DNA of 64,000 bases, taken from Hymenoscyphus infarciens (taxonomy: Eukaryota > Ascomycota > Leotiomycetes > Helotiales > Helotiaceae). Where the stretch lies: positions 1 to 64,000 of the forward strand of contig LLCB01000216.1 of NCBI GenBank assembly GCA_001414345.1, in the 5' to 3' direction. The notes under the pieces were generated by a model. The model had not been told where the DNA came from. It made no database searches and saw only the letters and a list, made by a program, of their open reading frames with translations. Position numbers and translations under genes: made by a program. Of the stretch, positions 35,341 through 48,883 are shown in pieces. Within the stretch, counting starts at the first letter, position 1; each line of letters starts with the position of its first letter.

Positions 35341-38300
35341 CGTGTATTCTATTTAAAGTTCGTGTGTGAAGTCGGGTGGTGAATGGCGAAAGAGTTTGGA
35401 CGAAAAGAAGATTTGGGATCTAGATTGGGAGTCAGCAACACGACACCAGTCTCCCGTCCCCTCCGGCCAACCACAAACTGACTGTCAGGGCAAATTGGTA
35501 TTAACGAGTGTACTTGACAAAAGGTCAATGAGTGTGTCTATCGAGTTTGTTAGTCATGGTCGACATTACGCTCGCCATAGTTGTGGTTGGCATGAATGAT
35601 CCACACGATGCCCAAACTGCCCTGCCCGGGCTGGCTGCGAAGGACCGATGATGCGCGGGCGGGCCTTGGCCTCCAAACATCGTGTTTTCTCGTCGGAATT
35701 TCGAGGTGGAATCATTGCCCGACTCACTTTAGGATTATTGTATCGTGTATCGATCGTAAATTTGGTAACAGAGGCGCCTCAAATGAGTGTGGTGACGAAA
35801 AGTCGTCGAGCGGGCTGGTGGTTTGTTTTGGTGTGGATTCTGGTCAACGTGGTGCGGTGGTTATCGATCATGGACTGGCAACCATTCTCCAACTGCCTCC
35901 CGAGGCTCTTCTCTGCTCCGTGATGGCGATTCTCTTCGTGCGAGCAGGCTGCACGATCGAATCTGCGGGTAGATTTGCGATGGAGAGGATGACGAGGAGA
36001 GGGATGAGGTGGGAGAGGAGGGCGAGAAGGGTGGAAGTGGTGAGATGGGATGGGATGGGATGGGGGTTGGTGAGAAGGAGGAGATGAGGGACCGAAAGAG
36101 CCTATGCCTGGGAAAGACAGAGCGTGGGCGTGGGCGTGCGAGAGAGTGCCGCCCTTTCTTTGAAGTTCCACTGAAAGACCGACAAGGCCCCCCCCCTTGT
36201 CCATTCTGCCAAACCTGGCCTGGGACTAGCGTAGCCTGTGGCTGTCAAAATGCCACCCGTTCTTTTTCCTTTTAGCCAACTTTAGCCATGTAGGTGCGAG
36301 CACAGCGTGCAAGGGGGTAAAGATGGTCTTCCTTTCTTATTTCCAAGCCCTTTCAGTTGGCCAGATAAGCGAGTCAAGACGAATTTACCACGGGCCTGTT
36401 AATCAGCGCGCGGGAGATGGATCGTGCTCGTACCACAGGCCTTCGTATTGGTAGCCTTCACTAAATATTTGGGGCTCAGGCGCGAAGTTAGTGCCCAGGC
36501 TAGAAAATCAACAGGAAATGAGGTTATTCTTCTCCTAGGGTAGCTTTAGGTTAGGTTGAGAATGGAGTCAGCAAATCGAGTACACGTTGGCTTGTTCCCA
36601 GGCGGTTCCTGTTGATGTGCTGCCGCTGACCTGGAAATGGCCGCGCGCTCTAGCCTTTGAGATCAGCTTCGGTAGGTATCGAAAGCCATCGCACGCATTT
36701 CTTGTTCGCGACTCTTTTCGGTGGTATTCTTCTTTCCAAGGATTTCTTTGCATCTGCAATTGTTTTCCCCTTCTCCTATTATATACGTAAGCGAAGCAAC
36801 ACGCTCAATATATATTTACCATCAAAAATACTACTACTTGCTTGCGGAATGTTTGCATGATGAATTGAGGCAAAGCAGCATGCAGAGAATCCAATTTAGA
36901 GTAGATCTTGCGGCTGGTTGGCTCCTCTGCCCCCCGGAAAAATAGAGAGAGGGCAATCGATAAAAGGCTGCGGCCTCGACCCAAGCACACATCTGCTCAA
37001 AGACCATGATCCATTGTTAGAATAGCCAGCATGGCATGGCAAAGTCACACAAAAGGTTGGCATTTCATTGAAACAAATATCACCATGTTTACTGTACCTG
37101 TTTCTCATTCCGCAATCTCGAGGCTCTTCGCTTCCACCACCCAGCTCGTATCCTGATTTGTTCCCCGTCCCATCTCATCACATCACATCACATCTGGTGC
37201 ATCTTTCTGATGTGCCTGACAAGGAAACAGCTTCCCCGACCACAGCGGCATTGATGGGGAGGGGGGGGACCAGGATCCTCCTCGCCCTAAAGAAGCACTT
37301 TTTTTCCGCATGAGACACCACACCAAGCCCGCACCCCTATTTGCGGCCCCTGTTACCCCTCACAGCCGATCCAATCGTCCCCTTTTCAGGCCTGTCGCTC
37401 GTTTGAGAGTGCTTCCACCTCATTTAATTTCGTCTCCACACCGAGCCCCCCATTTGCAAATCGGGTCTAAGCTCCCGTGGTTCCCTGGTCCACTTCGGGT
37501 ATGCCATGGAGAGTTGCCCCAGGAGAAGAAGAACAGACGACGAAAGTTCGAATCACTTCTCTGAACTAAATGCCTTCTCCATCCAACATTCCGACCAGAA
37601 TGTGATGAAAGAGAGTGTCATTGAGATGTGTAATTGCCACTTGATATACGTGGAAAGATCGACATATTGACGCGCAAGCGACCAACCTTCTCAATCTGGC
37701 ACTTTTTCCTCTGCAGATGTTATGCCGAAGCCCCTGCTGAATTTCTGGGGGGAAAAAACAAATAAGAGGTGACTTGTCAGCAGCCACCAAAACAATACAA
37801 AATCATGGAATGGAAAAATATACCGAGGCCGTGCCACTTTATTCCCTACTTGCCCTCTTCTGGCTGTTGGCTCCTCACAGCCTCATGGATAAAGTATTTT
37901 GCAACATCTTTCTTCATTCTCTACCAATGCCAATAATCAACTTGTCTATCAATCTTGTCCCCAAATATCAAGACGATTCGCTCAATCGCCAAGGGGCCAA
38001 CGCACGCACGCACTCCTGGTCTTTCAATTGCACAGTGCATCATCCATCACCAGCAACGATCCAAAGCGATCTGCATAATCGTTGAACAACAATTCACAGA
38101 CACAGACACAGACACAGAAAGCCAAAGCTCCCACAGCACAACTTCCTCATCGAGTCTCAGTGGCGGAGGATTTCTTGACCATGTGGTTGAACCTGCACCT
38201 ACACAGTTAAAAAATGCAGATCGCTCCCGCGACCCTACATCCATCCATCCCACTAACCGCCTTGGAGAAAGTCGTGGAATAAGGTGGCGCCGCCTCAGCG

Positions 38301-39016
38301 AACAAAGACCACCAAGCCAACCGCCAAAAAGAGTTCTAAATATATATTTCCCTCAATTGTGCAATCTTCACGACTCGAGGGGTATATGAGTTTCCAAAAC
38401 AAAAAAGAATCTAAAAATTCTAGAAGAATCATGTCTCAAAAAACAAACGAGCGAACCGCTCTCTTTGTTCCACGGGCTGGTGCGGGCACTTTACGGAGTC
38501 CGTTGAATACGAGATGTTGCAACCGAGAGTCCTCCCTTGACTTACGGAAATGTATTTTGATGTCGCATCGTACTCAATTGGTGTTGATGGTTCTTTGAAC
38601 AATTTTAGATGTCCTTTGAAAAAAGTCCTTTGAAAAGGGGCCAAGCCACATCACCCACCGATCGATTACTCGGCCCCGTCCCGCCGGGCTAGAACTTGAC
38701 CAGCCTTTTCGGAGGACCGATTCTTTAGGGGCCAACCAAATTTTAAGAGTTGACAACTTGACACTGGCACTGGCACTTCACTAACTAACGAAATCCAACT
38801 TGTCACTTTCTCTGGACTGACTAACCTCACATCACGAGTCCCGAACCAACAAACATGCAATTTCATCCCAACCCCCACTAGTCATCCCAACTCCCACTCG
38901 TCATCCCAACTCCTACTCGTCTTCCCCCCCCCCAAAAGAAAATTCCTCAACCGCCAGCTCCTCTGTCTCCCTGTAAAGTTTCATCCTTACTAGTAAAGTG
39001 TCGTCACGTCACAAGT
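35341..39016. other. Upstream region of MSB2 and gene-free tract
   Basis: About 3.7 kb with no recognisable gene on either strand. The part next to 35340 must contain the MSB2 promoter and leader. Short repeats are present: gggat runs near 36045-36062, gacaca repeats at 38098-38118, and three copies of a roughly 20-bp unit (catcccaactcccactcgt) at about 38866-38922. Composition changes sharply to AT-rich at about 38990. Confidence 0.5.
38866..38922. repeat. Three tandem copies of a ~20-bp unit
   Basis: The unit catcccaactcccactcgt occurs three times in a row with single-base differences, just before the transposon island. It is a minor minisatellite with no evident function. Confidence 0.75.
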
Positions 39017-40374
39017 AACCTATAGAGCTAAGGACGTTTCAGCTTATTACTATAAATATCTCGATAAAGATATATATAATAAAAATTAAAAATTATAGTG
39101 AGAAGTTACGCGAACAAACATCTGAGGAAAGTTAATAGATACGCTTATTTAGGTCTCTAGTAATAAGTGCGGCTAGCAGAGTAGTCTATTCCTAATCTAG
39201 CTAGCTTAGGCCCACTCGCTTAATAGCCGGGCATTATCGCATCATAAGCTGACCACACTCTAGTATACGTAACTATTATATTATTTTTTATCGTAGAAGA
39301 AGTAAACGTTATTAATAAGAGGCTAAAAGACTACTTAATCAGCTAAAGTAAGAGAGAAAGGTATTAGAAGAGTAAAAAGTAAGAATCGAAGTTTAAATAT
39401 ATTATATACTAGCGTTTATAGGTGATTATAAGTGGTCTTTAGAGTTAAAAAAAAATCGAAAAGTATAAGATAGTAGAAGTATAAGTAGTTATATACTCTA
39501 ATTAGAAATAGTAGTAAGAGTAGTATAGCTAAATAGACTTTAGCTCCGACGTCGATAGAGCCTAGTACTAATTAGACATAGTATAGGTATAGAGACGTCG
39601 TTATATATATTAAGAAGTTATATTATTAGAGACTTAAATAAGCGTACCTAGTTTAATAGATAGAGGTTTAGAGTAGAGATCTAATAGTTATTTAGATTTA
39701 ACTAAGTCTCGACGCTCTTAAAAGCTAGTTATACTAGTTATAACTAGCGTTTCTAAGAGCTATATAATTCTATTAAGTATTATAACTTAGTAAGATTTAG
39801 AATCTTATAATAGATATTAGACTCTATTTAACTTAGAGTATTTTACGAATTATTTTAAAATAATCTTAAAGAATCTTTATAATATAAATATATTAGTATA
39901 TTTTAAGAATTATTTAATAATCTTAATTAAATCTCTTACTGAAAGAAATTCTACTTACTTTTAAGTAGAATTAAGATTCTTTACTCTTAGTATTTTATAT
40001 ACTTATATTTTTATAACTACTACTACTACTACTTACTATAGAGTAAGATAATAAAGAAAAGCGATATCGCTTATAATTACTTCTTCTTAAGAGCCTTTTT
40101 AGAGCCTGTTTTAGTACTAGAAGTAGTTTTCTTAGTAAGCTTCTTAGCTTTAGTAGCAGCTCTATTAGTAGCTTTCTTAGATATATCTTCTATAAGTTAC
40201 TCTATTATAGATATAATAAGTTAATAGCTAGAGCTATCTCTTATACTTACGAATTAGCTATCTTAGTAGTATAATAGCTCGTCACCTAGGCTATTCTAGA
40301 TAGCTAGAAGTATCTACTATATCTAAGATTCAGCTATAGTATATTTAGCTTTTAGTAGTTATTATTTTATATTA

Positions 40375-40549
40375 TGTCACGGGACAAAGGTGGGTCAGAC
40401 AAAGGATCACCTGATGATCCCCACCTTTTAAGCGAGGAGCATAGTATTTAAAGCCTTATACTCTCCTCTATAGTTCAAGGAATCAAGTATCTACTTTAAC
40501 TTCACTTTACTCATTTCATACTCTTAATATAGCTTCTATAATCGCTATA
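40375..40549 (+). repeat. 5' LTR of the copia element
   Basis: 175 bp, starting TGTCACGGGACAAAGG. It aligns end to end with the 3' LTR at 47979-48153, and the differences are mostly C/T and G/A. The primer-binding site follows immediately at 40550. Confidence 0.93.
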
Positions 40550-43500
40550 GTTATAAGCCCAGTTAGTAAATAAGACACTACTTCTACTACACTAGTTATA
40601 TTAGCTTTATCTTCTTTTTTATTTATCCTTATCTTCTCCTTAAGAGCACCGCTTTTATAATAGCAAGCTTACTCTTAACTAAAAAGGTCCTCCTTACTAA
40701 CTAAAACTCGTAGCCTATATAGTATAACCGCTTCTTTTATATTACTTACTAAGAAAGAGTCTAAAAATACTTTAATCTAAATAGCCCTAATACTAAGAAC
40801 GTCGACGAGCTTAAAAGACCTTATTCTACGATTGAACAGGCTATACTCGATAAGAATATTAGACTTGAAGAAGCCTAGCTTATAGTAAATAAAGCCTAGG
40901 ATATACTCTTAGTAGCTTAATATATTAGAAGAAATCTACTAGAACTATCTCTCCTAGTATTAGCCGACGACGTTAAAGAGGACTTTAGAGATAATGTTAA
41001 AAGATATATTTTCGAAATTAATAAGCTTTATACTATATAAGGCAAGATATGTAAAGTTAGCTCCTAGGTAGAGAGCACCGTAGATAAGTCTATACTCTTA
41101 AAAGCTTAATCCTTACTTAGGTATACTAGGAAATTCGCTCCTTAAGACCTAATTTAAAAGCTTAAAAGTAACTTAGTACTAATATTAGAAAGCGTGGAAG
41201 ACATAGTATACACGGAATACTAGAATACACTAGCTTAAACTAAATTAGAGTCTATAAACCTTAATTACTAGTTCTTTGACTAGAAACGCTACTATAACTA
41301 AGTAAAAAATTTTTAACTCTTAGAGATTGAGAGTCTACTTATAGTAAAGGACTTCCTAGATATAGTTTACTAAATTACTCCTACTTAGGTAATAAGTTAA
41401 AAGATATAGTTAATTAATAACATAGAGCTCGAGAAAGGAGTTATATTACTTAATAATCTTATTAAAATGTTTTTAAGGATCCTATATAAACACCTTATAT
41501 CAAAGACCGGTGAGAAGGCTAGTAGGATGTTTTCTATCCTTAGAGGTAGAAGTAATAACCTGTCTAATTCTAGGAATAGAGCCTAAAACAAGGGTTCTAA
41601 TAATAAGAAATATCTATATAAGACTAGTTAAGAACACTTTTAGAAACCTATTAACTACTAAACCTTAGAATTCGTGCTTACTAGAAAGTATAATCCTGCT
41701 CTTAATAATCCTTTAGACGATAAGGAGTTAAAAGAGATTATATAGCGCTTAGGAGCCCCTTTTTAGATAGACCTCTAAAAGAAACTAATTAAAAAGTTCC
41801 TTATAGCGTAATCTAAGTTTAGAAAGGGATCTATAGGCTCTACTTAGGGGTTATTAAAATACCCTATTAGGAATATAAGTACTATAATCTTATCTTTAGA
41901 GCTTCTAACTAATCTGGAAAGAATAAACTAAGCCCTAAAACAGGGAATCTACGCTTTCTTAGCTAAATATATTAGATACCCCTTTATAGATTTAACACTC
42001 TTCGACAACTATAGAGTAGTCTATCTTATTAATAGTAAGGACATACTTGTTCTAGGAACCTTTAAGCGCTCTAATAACATAGTAGAATTAGAAACAACTA
42101 GCATTCTAATTAATAGAATAGGAACGAGGGTTATAAAGAACGTTCTTAGAGGTAAGGAAGGAAGTAACTTTATAGATCTAACGCTTACTAATATCGCTAT
42201 GATTAAGGGTTTTTATTCTAATATTATCTTAGAAGTATATATTAAGAAATCTAGAGTATAGTATAATAGGTATGACTATTTACTATACTTTAGGCCTATA
42301 GAGAATAGTATAGTTATTAAATCTTTAATTTATATGACGAACTTAGTCTTATTTAAATATAACCTTATTAATAACTATACTAAGCTTTAAAACCCCTAAG
42401 CCATGTCTACTTTAATATGCCTAATACTCTTTAAAAAGATTAACAAACGTTTTTATAGAAAGATAAGAGACTATATTAGACTAAGAAGCAATTTAGCAGA
42501 AATTTAGTATAGAAGATTAAGACATCTAAGATAGGAAGCTCTTAAAGCTCTAGTCTAGTTAGTAAAGAACGTGAAAATTATAGGCATTAAATAAGCGAAG
42601 TGTTTATACTATGCTATTACTTATGCTTAGAACGTGGTTTTAAGATATATCTCTAAGAATAGAAGTATATAACCATTCTAGCGGTGCTTATAGGATCTAT
42701 TTAACTTCTTAACTAGACATAATAGAGCTGAATGGCTCCTCCTAATAAAAGAGGAGTATAGTAGAAAGCTCTTTAGATTTATAATAACGAATAAGAGAGG
42801 AGAAACAGTGTTTAAAAAGCTTAGGAACTTTAAAAGATAGGTTAGACAGTAATACAGTCTTTTAATTTATAAGCTTAAGTATGATAACAATAAATTAGTA
42901 ATCCTATAGTATAGTGCCTTAGAATACACTTTGTAAGCTATTAAAATTAGAATAGACCTAGAGCTTACGCTAACTTATACTTATAAGCCGAACAGAGAGG
43001 TAGAGAGAGCGAGATAAGAAGTAATTATATACTTAATTAAAATATTATCTACTGCTAACTTACTATAATACTTCTAGACTAAGTTAACTATGGCTAGAAT
43101 CTAGCTCTATAATATAAGTCTTAACTAAAGAAATAAGTTTAAGATACTAAATAAGGTGCTCTTATTATAGTTTAATAATTATTTCTACTAGTATAATCTA
43201 AAGTTTAAGAACTTGGTAATAAAAGACCTTAGACTAGATTAGAATAGAATCTACGTCTATAGATCTAGAGCTTATCTACTAAAAAAGGAGAGAGAGTAAG
43301 AAGTTAAAAAGAAAGCTTTTAAAGTTAATCCTAGAGCTTATATAGGTTATTTAGTTAGGTATATCTTATTAAATATCTACTATATCTGAGTTCTATAGCT
43401 TGATCGAGTTATTATAACTTAGAACGTTATATTTAATAAAGAAATCTTTTATATATTAGAATACGAAAAGGTAGAATAATAACCTATTGTAATTACTTAT

Positions 43501-45870
43501 ATAGTAGTATAGCATATAGTTAAGTAGGAGTAATAGGACACTGAAGCCCTGCTTAAAAGTGTTAGTATATATAAAATAGAGAGCGTAAGAAAACTAAAAC
43601 TAGGAGCTTAACTAGTAAGAGATGTCTTACTTAAAGCTACTAATATACTAAGCGAAGCTTTAATTAGCTAGAACTTAGAGGTAAGGCTAGAAAAGGGAGA
43701 TATAATCTTTTCTAGGTTTAGACTTCTATTACCTAGAGTAATACCTAAACCTAAAAGTATACTAGAATAGGTTATAAGCTCTTAAAATAAGTAAAATACG
43801 GGAATCTCTTAATAAACTACAAGACTCTCTTAATAAGCGCTCATAGGATTCTCCCAACTATAAAATAATACTAAAAGTATAAAAGGCCTAAGTAGTCTAC
43901 TAATTAAGATAAGTAATAGAATATTAGAGGGAATCTCCTAATAAAACAGAGAGAGTAGGCTCTTCTAATAATAAAGCGGCGTATAAGAAAGAACTTCTAA
44001 TATACTAGTTCTAGAAACTTCTAATATAAAGTTAACTAAGAAGTAGAGAATAATAAATATAGAAAGCGAAAACCTGAAAAAGCCTAAGATAAAGTAAGAG
44101 TATATAAAGAAAGTATATCCACTTATATTGAGAAAGAGTAAGAGAGGTTAACCTAGAGAGGAGGACGCTAAGGATATAATAATCTCTACTCTACTAGCTA
44201 TGTTAATCGGAATAAAGCCCTAATAAGCTATTCTAGAATATTTAAATTATTTCTTTAATACTTTTTAACCTTTATTAGAAAGTATAACATCGAACGAGGA
44301 GAACTTATAAGACATCTACCATATTATTATAGTAGTAATAATAAGAGAAGAAACGCCTCTAAAGCCTAGATACCCGCGCCTTTATTAGTTAAAACTACTA
44401 AAAGAGCTAAAATTATAGAGAGAACTTATAAACTATCTACTTAGTAAGCACTTTAAAGACGATTTAGAGCTTAAAATCAAGAACCTAAAGAAAAGGAAAT
44501 ACTAGTATATAATCGAAAAATAGAACGCTAAAACGAAACTATTACCTCTAAAGTAGGTATTTACATATAAATATAACTCTATAAACTATCTAATTTAATA
44601 CTAAGCTTAGCTCGTAGTAAGAGGTAATCTCTAATAAGAAGATACTATCCTTTTAATATATACTACTACACTTATAGTAAGATTATTCTAAATAGCTATA
44701 GTAATAGCTACTAGATTTAACCTAAAGATTAAGTAATATAATGTTATAAACGCGTTTATTAACGTGGAAAGGGATATAGAAGCTCCTTTAGTAGCTTACT
44801 AACTTCTAGACGGATATTAATAAGAGGGACTATATATTGAATTAGATAGAGCACTTTATAGGTTAAGAGATTCCCTAGCTCTATAGTTTAAACACTTTAT
44901 AACTACTCTTCGAGAATACAGCTTAATACCCTGTCTAGAAGAGCCTTATATTTATATAGATCTTACAAGGAAGGTTTTCGTAATCTTTTATATAGATAAT
45001 ATATAGATAATATACTATTAAGACGACGAATCTCTAGTAAGAGTTATAATAGATAAACTAAAGCTTTTGTATAAACTACACTTACTTAGTAATATAGAAT
45101 AGTATCTTAGAGTAAAAGTCCATAGAGATAGAGTATAGAAAAAGACATAGCTCTCTCATAATACGTATATTGAATAAGTTGCTAAACAATTTAAGCTTAT
45201 TAATAGAGATTACCTAAGTATACTACTTCTAATATATAAACTAAAAAAGAATTAAAGAACAACGAAACCTACGTTTATAAAGTTCTATTAGAAGAAAGTA
45301 GGTTTAGTACTCTATATAGTAATTATAATATAACTAGATATTATATTTACTACTTCTTAGCTTTTATACTTCTTAACTAACCTAAATAATAAATATATAG
45401 CTATAATAGATTAGTATATTCAATACTTATTTAGGATAAGGTTTTTAGGAATTATATATAAGAGAGAGCTTAGGGGTATATAACTAGTGCTCGCCTTAGA
45501 CGTATTATATACTAATAATCTAGAAACTTAAAGATCTTCTAATAAATATATAATATCGTTATTCAGCGGACTTATAGCTTAGAGAGCCTTATGATAAGAT
45601 ATAATTATAATATTAATAATAGAAGCTAAGCTCTTAGAAGTAAAGCAGCTAGGTGTAGAAACGATAGCGTTGAAGCGTCTCTTTAGAGAACTATAGCTCG
45701 ATTTAGGCGAGATATAGAATATATTTTACGATAATTAATAAACTATCTAATTAATTACTAGGGAAAATAAGAGAATATCTATAAAGCTTTAATATATAGA
45801 TATTTAGAATATGTGGCTTTATTAAAAGTACTAGAAAGGATCTTTCTAGGTTACTTATTTACTAATAAAC
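40550..45870 (+). pseudogene. copia gag-pol remnant
   Basis: The polyprotein of the copia element, in the order gag, protease, integrase, reverse transcriptase, RNase H. Recognisable blocks are a zinc-finger-like RLRHL...C..C region near 42510-42620, an integrase segment with PNREVERA near 42990, the block NPRAYIGYLV near 43330, the reverse-transcriptase motif RALYRLRDSPALW near 44850, and FYIDN near 44990. Stop codons are almost all TAA/TAG at positions where CAA, CAG or TGG would be expected, which is the usual outcome of RIP. It cannot encode a functional product. Confidence 0.85.
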
Positions 45871-46330
45871 GATATGTCGGTAGATAGACTTATGAAAAAC
45901 TTATCTAGGTAAAAATTCGAATATTTTAGAGCTTTACTCAATCTCTAGAACGCTTGTTCGCTTAGTAAAACACTCTTTTGAGAGGCGAAAGTATGTTAAA
46001 TTTTAGGTTGAAACTATATTTTTAGGTTAAAAACACTCTTTTAGAATAGTAAATAACGCTCTCTATTATTTTTTATATATTATTATACTTTACTTTGTTA
46101 TTTTACTTATATATTTTTAAGAAGTTTTATTCTTTTTTATATTATAATTATTTAGGGAGTATTATAAGCTTGTTTTAGATTTTATTTGTTTATTTAATTA
46201 TTATATACTTAGCGATTAAGTGTTATAAGACCCTTTTAGGGAGCGTTGCCGAATGTAAATATAAAGTCTTAAAGGAACTAACTACTACTATATAAATATA
46301 AAGTATACTAACCGACTAATAGTACTTCTT

Positions 46331-47890
46331 TTAATGCTTAGAAACAGTTTTGCTAAGAGTAGTAAGCGCTGTACCTATTTTATTAAGAGTATTACTAAGA
46401 TTAATACTATTAGACTTATCATCGCTGTTATTATTCTTAGACTCCTTACTCTTAGAAACATCCTTCTTACGCTTATAGCCCTTTAAAGAACGCTTAGAAT
46501 AGTTATTAGCGAGCTTCTTAGAAGACGACTTCTTAGAAACTAACTTCATAGGAGTAGTTTTCTTTAAAATAGTCTTTCTTAGAATAGACTTTAGAACGGA
46601 TTTTTTAGGATAGCTCTTTAAAAGAACCTTTAAAAGCTTTTAGGTAGACTTTCGCTACTTAGAGAGGGAGGTATTATCTTTACTATGAATAGTAGAACTC
46701 TTATAAGGAGTACTCTAGCTCTTAGCTTAACTACGAGTATTAGCTCTTATAAGCGAAGTACTATTTAAGGTGGAAGTAATGAAAGGAGTACTCTTAAGAA
46801 CATAGTTACTACGCTTTAAAACCTTAGGAGTATCGCTATCTAGCTTGTTATTAGAAGCGGGACTCTAAAAACTATTAGGCTCCTTATAGTAATAAGTATG
46901 GTTTAGAACCGAGGATAACTGAGAGCTTCTGAAACCCTATTTAAGTCTTATATAGATCACGCTATATAACTTTTCCTACTTCTAAATCTATAAAATTAGC
47001 TGAGGAAATGAAATAAGAAGTAGAGGACTAACTAAACGAAGCTTTATACAAACTTTATTACTAATATTAGTTTAACATTTCTTAAGATTTTTAGTTAAGG
47101 TAATTACAAAAGGGAGATAGATACTCGATAACGCTTTATAAGAATATCTAATAGCATAGTTAAAATAGCGTATAACTTTTTCAGATTCTGTATTATAGTA
47201 GTAACTAGTTGATTTACTAGCTACTATAGAAGCAACGTAGCCCTTATAGAGAGCTTCTTGAAAATTCGAAATATTATGACAAGCTTTCTTAATAGGAGGC
47301 GTAATAAGTAAGCCCTTACTATCGACGGTTAGGTACTCGACGTTATTACTAGGAAGTTCGTTTAAGAGCCTAGTATTAACAGCTAGAAGCTCTTTAAGAA
47401 GTTTTTTAGGTTTAAGACCGTCTTTAGAGGCTTGAAATTAATTAGAGCTTACGACTATTAACTTCTCTAGCTCGTTTTTAGAGACGTTAATAGTATAAAA
47501 TCTACTAAGTATACTACCCTAGGGTATAACTAGACTAGAAGAGGAAATATATAAGGGATTTAATATTCGATATTCTTATATAGTTAGCTAAAGCGTAGAA
47601 TAAAGATCGATATACTTAAAAGAACGACGCCTAGGTTCTAATCTATTAATTATATATTTGACACCTTCCTTATTATCTTTATAAACTTTAGCTTTATAAT
47701 GTTTATAAATAAGTATAGGGTTATTACTTATAGGGGTCTTACTGTCTAGAAGACGAGAGATCTAGGAGAGAGGCTATTTTAGTTAATATAAGAGCCTAGG
47801 AAAGATAAATATAAGCTTTATACTATAGTCTTTTATTAAGCGGCGTACGTCATAGTAGTCTAATAGTGACGGGAGAGTTTTAAGAAAGTT
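46331..47890 (-). pseudogene. Antisense accessory reading frame in the copia element
   Basis: On the strand opposite gag-pol, a single frame of about 520 codons can be followed from near the 3' LTR down to 46331, interrupted only by scattered TAA/TAG codons and without any frameshift I could find. Its last 72 codons (46549-46331) are fully open and begin MKLVSKKSSSKKLANN. The amino half looks globular and the carboxyl third is Ser/Thr/Lys-rich and basic. I recognise no domain. Extra genes between pol and the 3' LTR, sometimes antisense, are known in some LTR elements. It could also be captured host sequence. Confidence 0.6.
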
Positions 47891-47978
47891 ATGAAAAGAA
47901 AAGAAAGAGTTTAGGTTATTAAATCCGTGTATATAGTAAACAACGCTTTCCTAATTAGGAAAGGTTATTTAAGAGGTA

Positions 47979-48153
47979 TGTCACGGGACAAAGGTGGGTT
48001 AGATAAAGGATTACCTAATAATCCTCACCTTTTAAGCGAAGAGTATAGTATTTAAAGCCTCATACTCTCCCCTATAGTTCAAGGAATTAAGCATCTACTT
48101 TAACTTCACTTTACTCATTCTATGCTCTCGATATAGCTTCTATAATCGCTATA
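47979..48153 (+). repeat. 3' LTR of the copia element
   Basis: 175 bp, matching the 5' LTR along its whole length, preceded by the purine-rich tract aagaggta. The tatta target duplication follows at 48154-48158. Confidence 0.93.
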
Positions 48154-48225
48154 TATTATCTAATTTAGAAAGGTTATATATATCCGAGCCTTTAGACTTA
48201 CTTCGTAGAGTTTAGGCTTTTGTCT

Positions 48226-48405
48226 TAGCTAACGTATATTATTATTCAGTTTTATATCTCTTTTTTATCGTCTAAACCTCTTATATATAGTAGCCTTTTC
48301 TTCTATATTAGAGCCTAGTATTTATATATATTATTCTACTAAATACACTTCTATATATCTCTTCTATAGTAGTATATATTTCGTACTATTATAAGTAGAA
48401 GAATA
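48226..48405. repeat. Dispersed repeat shared with 820-985
   Basis: The stretch ttcttctatattagagcctag, then ttattctactaaatacactt and tttcgtactattata, is matched in the same order at about 868-975. Both copies are RIP-mutated. They probably belong to the same older transposon family that flanks the copia element. Confidence 0.65.
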
Positions 48406-48883
48406 TAAAAGTTAGAAGCTTAGAGCTTATATAACTTATAATTTATATACGCGATATTTAAAAGAGATAAATTATTATCTATAAAGATATTTAGAGTTTT
48501 AGATTATTATTAATTCTTTTAAATAATCTTAAATATTTCTAAATAATTACTAAAATAATTCTCTCTAAATAACCTAATCTAAATAGAGTCTTAGACACTT
48601 TAATAAGAAGCTAATAAACTAATAAGACTTTTTAATTAAGCTTTAATAAGTATTTGAGATATTAATAGTAGTATAGCTATAAAATAATAAGATATATAAA
48701 GAGCTAAAGCTTAATTAAAAAAGCTTATTAGTTTATTTGTTATTTAAAATATATATATAATATATATTAAGTAAGTTTTTTTTAGAGTTATTATTTATTA
48801 AATAGTAATTAATACTTTTATTCTTTAAATAATTAAGAATTCGATTTAGAAATATCGATCTGATTTACGAGCCTCTAAACCTA

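Larger units (their letters stand above)
40375..48153 (+). mobile_element. Ty1/copia LTR retrotransposon, complete but RIP-inactivated
   Basis: Two 175-bp LTRs (40375-40549 and 47979-48153) begin TGTCACGGGACA and end CGCTATA, flanked by the 5-bp duplication tatta (40370-40374, 48154-48158). The primer site GTTATAAGCCCAG directly after the 5' LTR is a RIP-altered match to the iMet anticodon-region site used by Drosophila copia. The + strand carries remains of gag-pol in copia order: gag-pre-integrase and integrase (about 42480-43480; an RAYIGYLV block), reverse transcriptase (about 44560-45050; LYRLRDSPALW-like, then a YIDN core) and RNase H (to about 45860). All are interrupted by TAA/TAG. 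The copia order (integrase before reverse transcriptase) excludes gypsy. At 7.8 kb it is longer than a minimal copia element because of about 2 kb between RNase H and the 3' LTR. Confidence 0.92.
39023..48877 (-). mobile_element. Degraded host transposon split by a copia insertion
   Basis: The AT-rich, RIP-mutated flanks of the copia element (39023-40369 and 48159-48877) appear to be one older element of about 2 kb. On the - strand a reading frame runs from about 48240 to 48159, continues at 40374 when the copia element and one target copy are removed, and ends at about 40083 in a Lys-rich tail (KKATNRAATKAKKLTKKTT). It is broken only by TAA/TAG codons expected from RIP. The hexamer AACCTA stands immediately outside both proposed ends (39017-39022, 48878-48883), and the termini share TAGAG. 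I do not recognise the protein. The boundaries are tentative. Confidence 0.5.
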
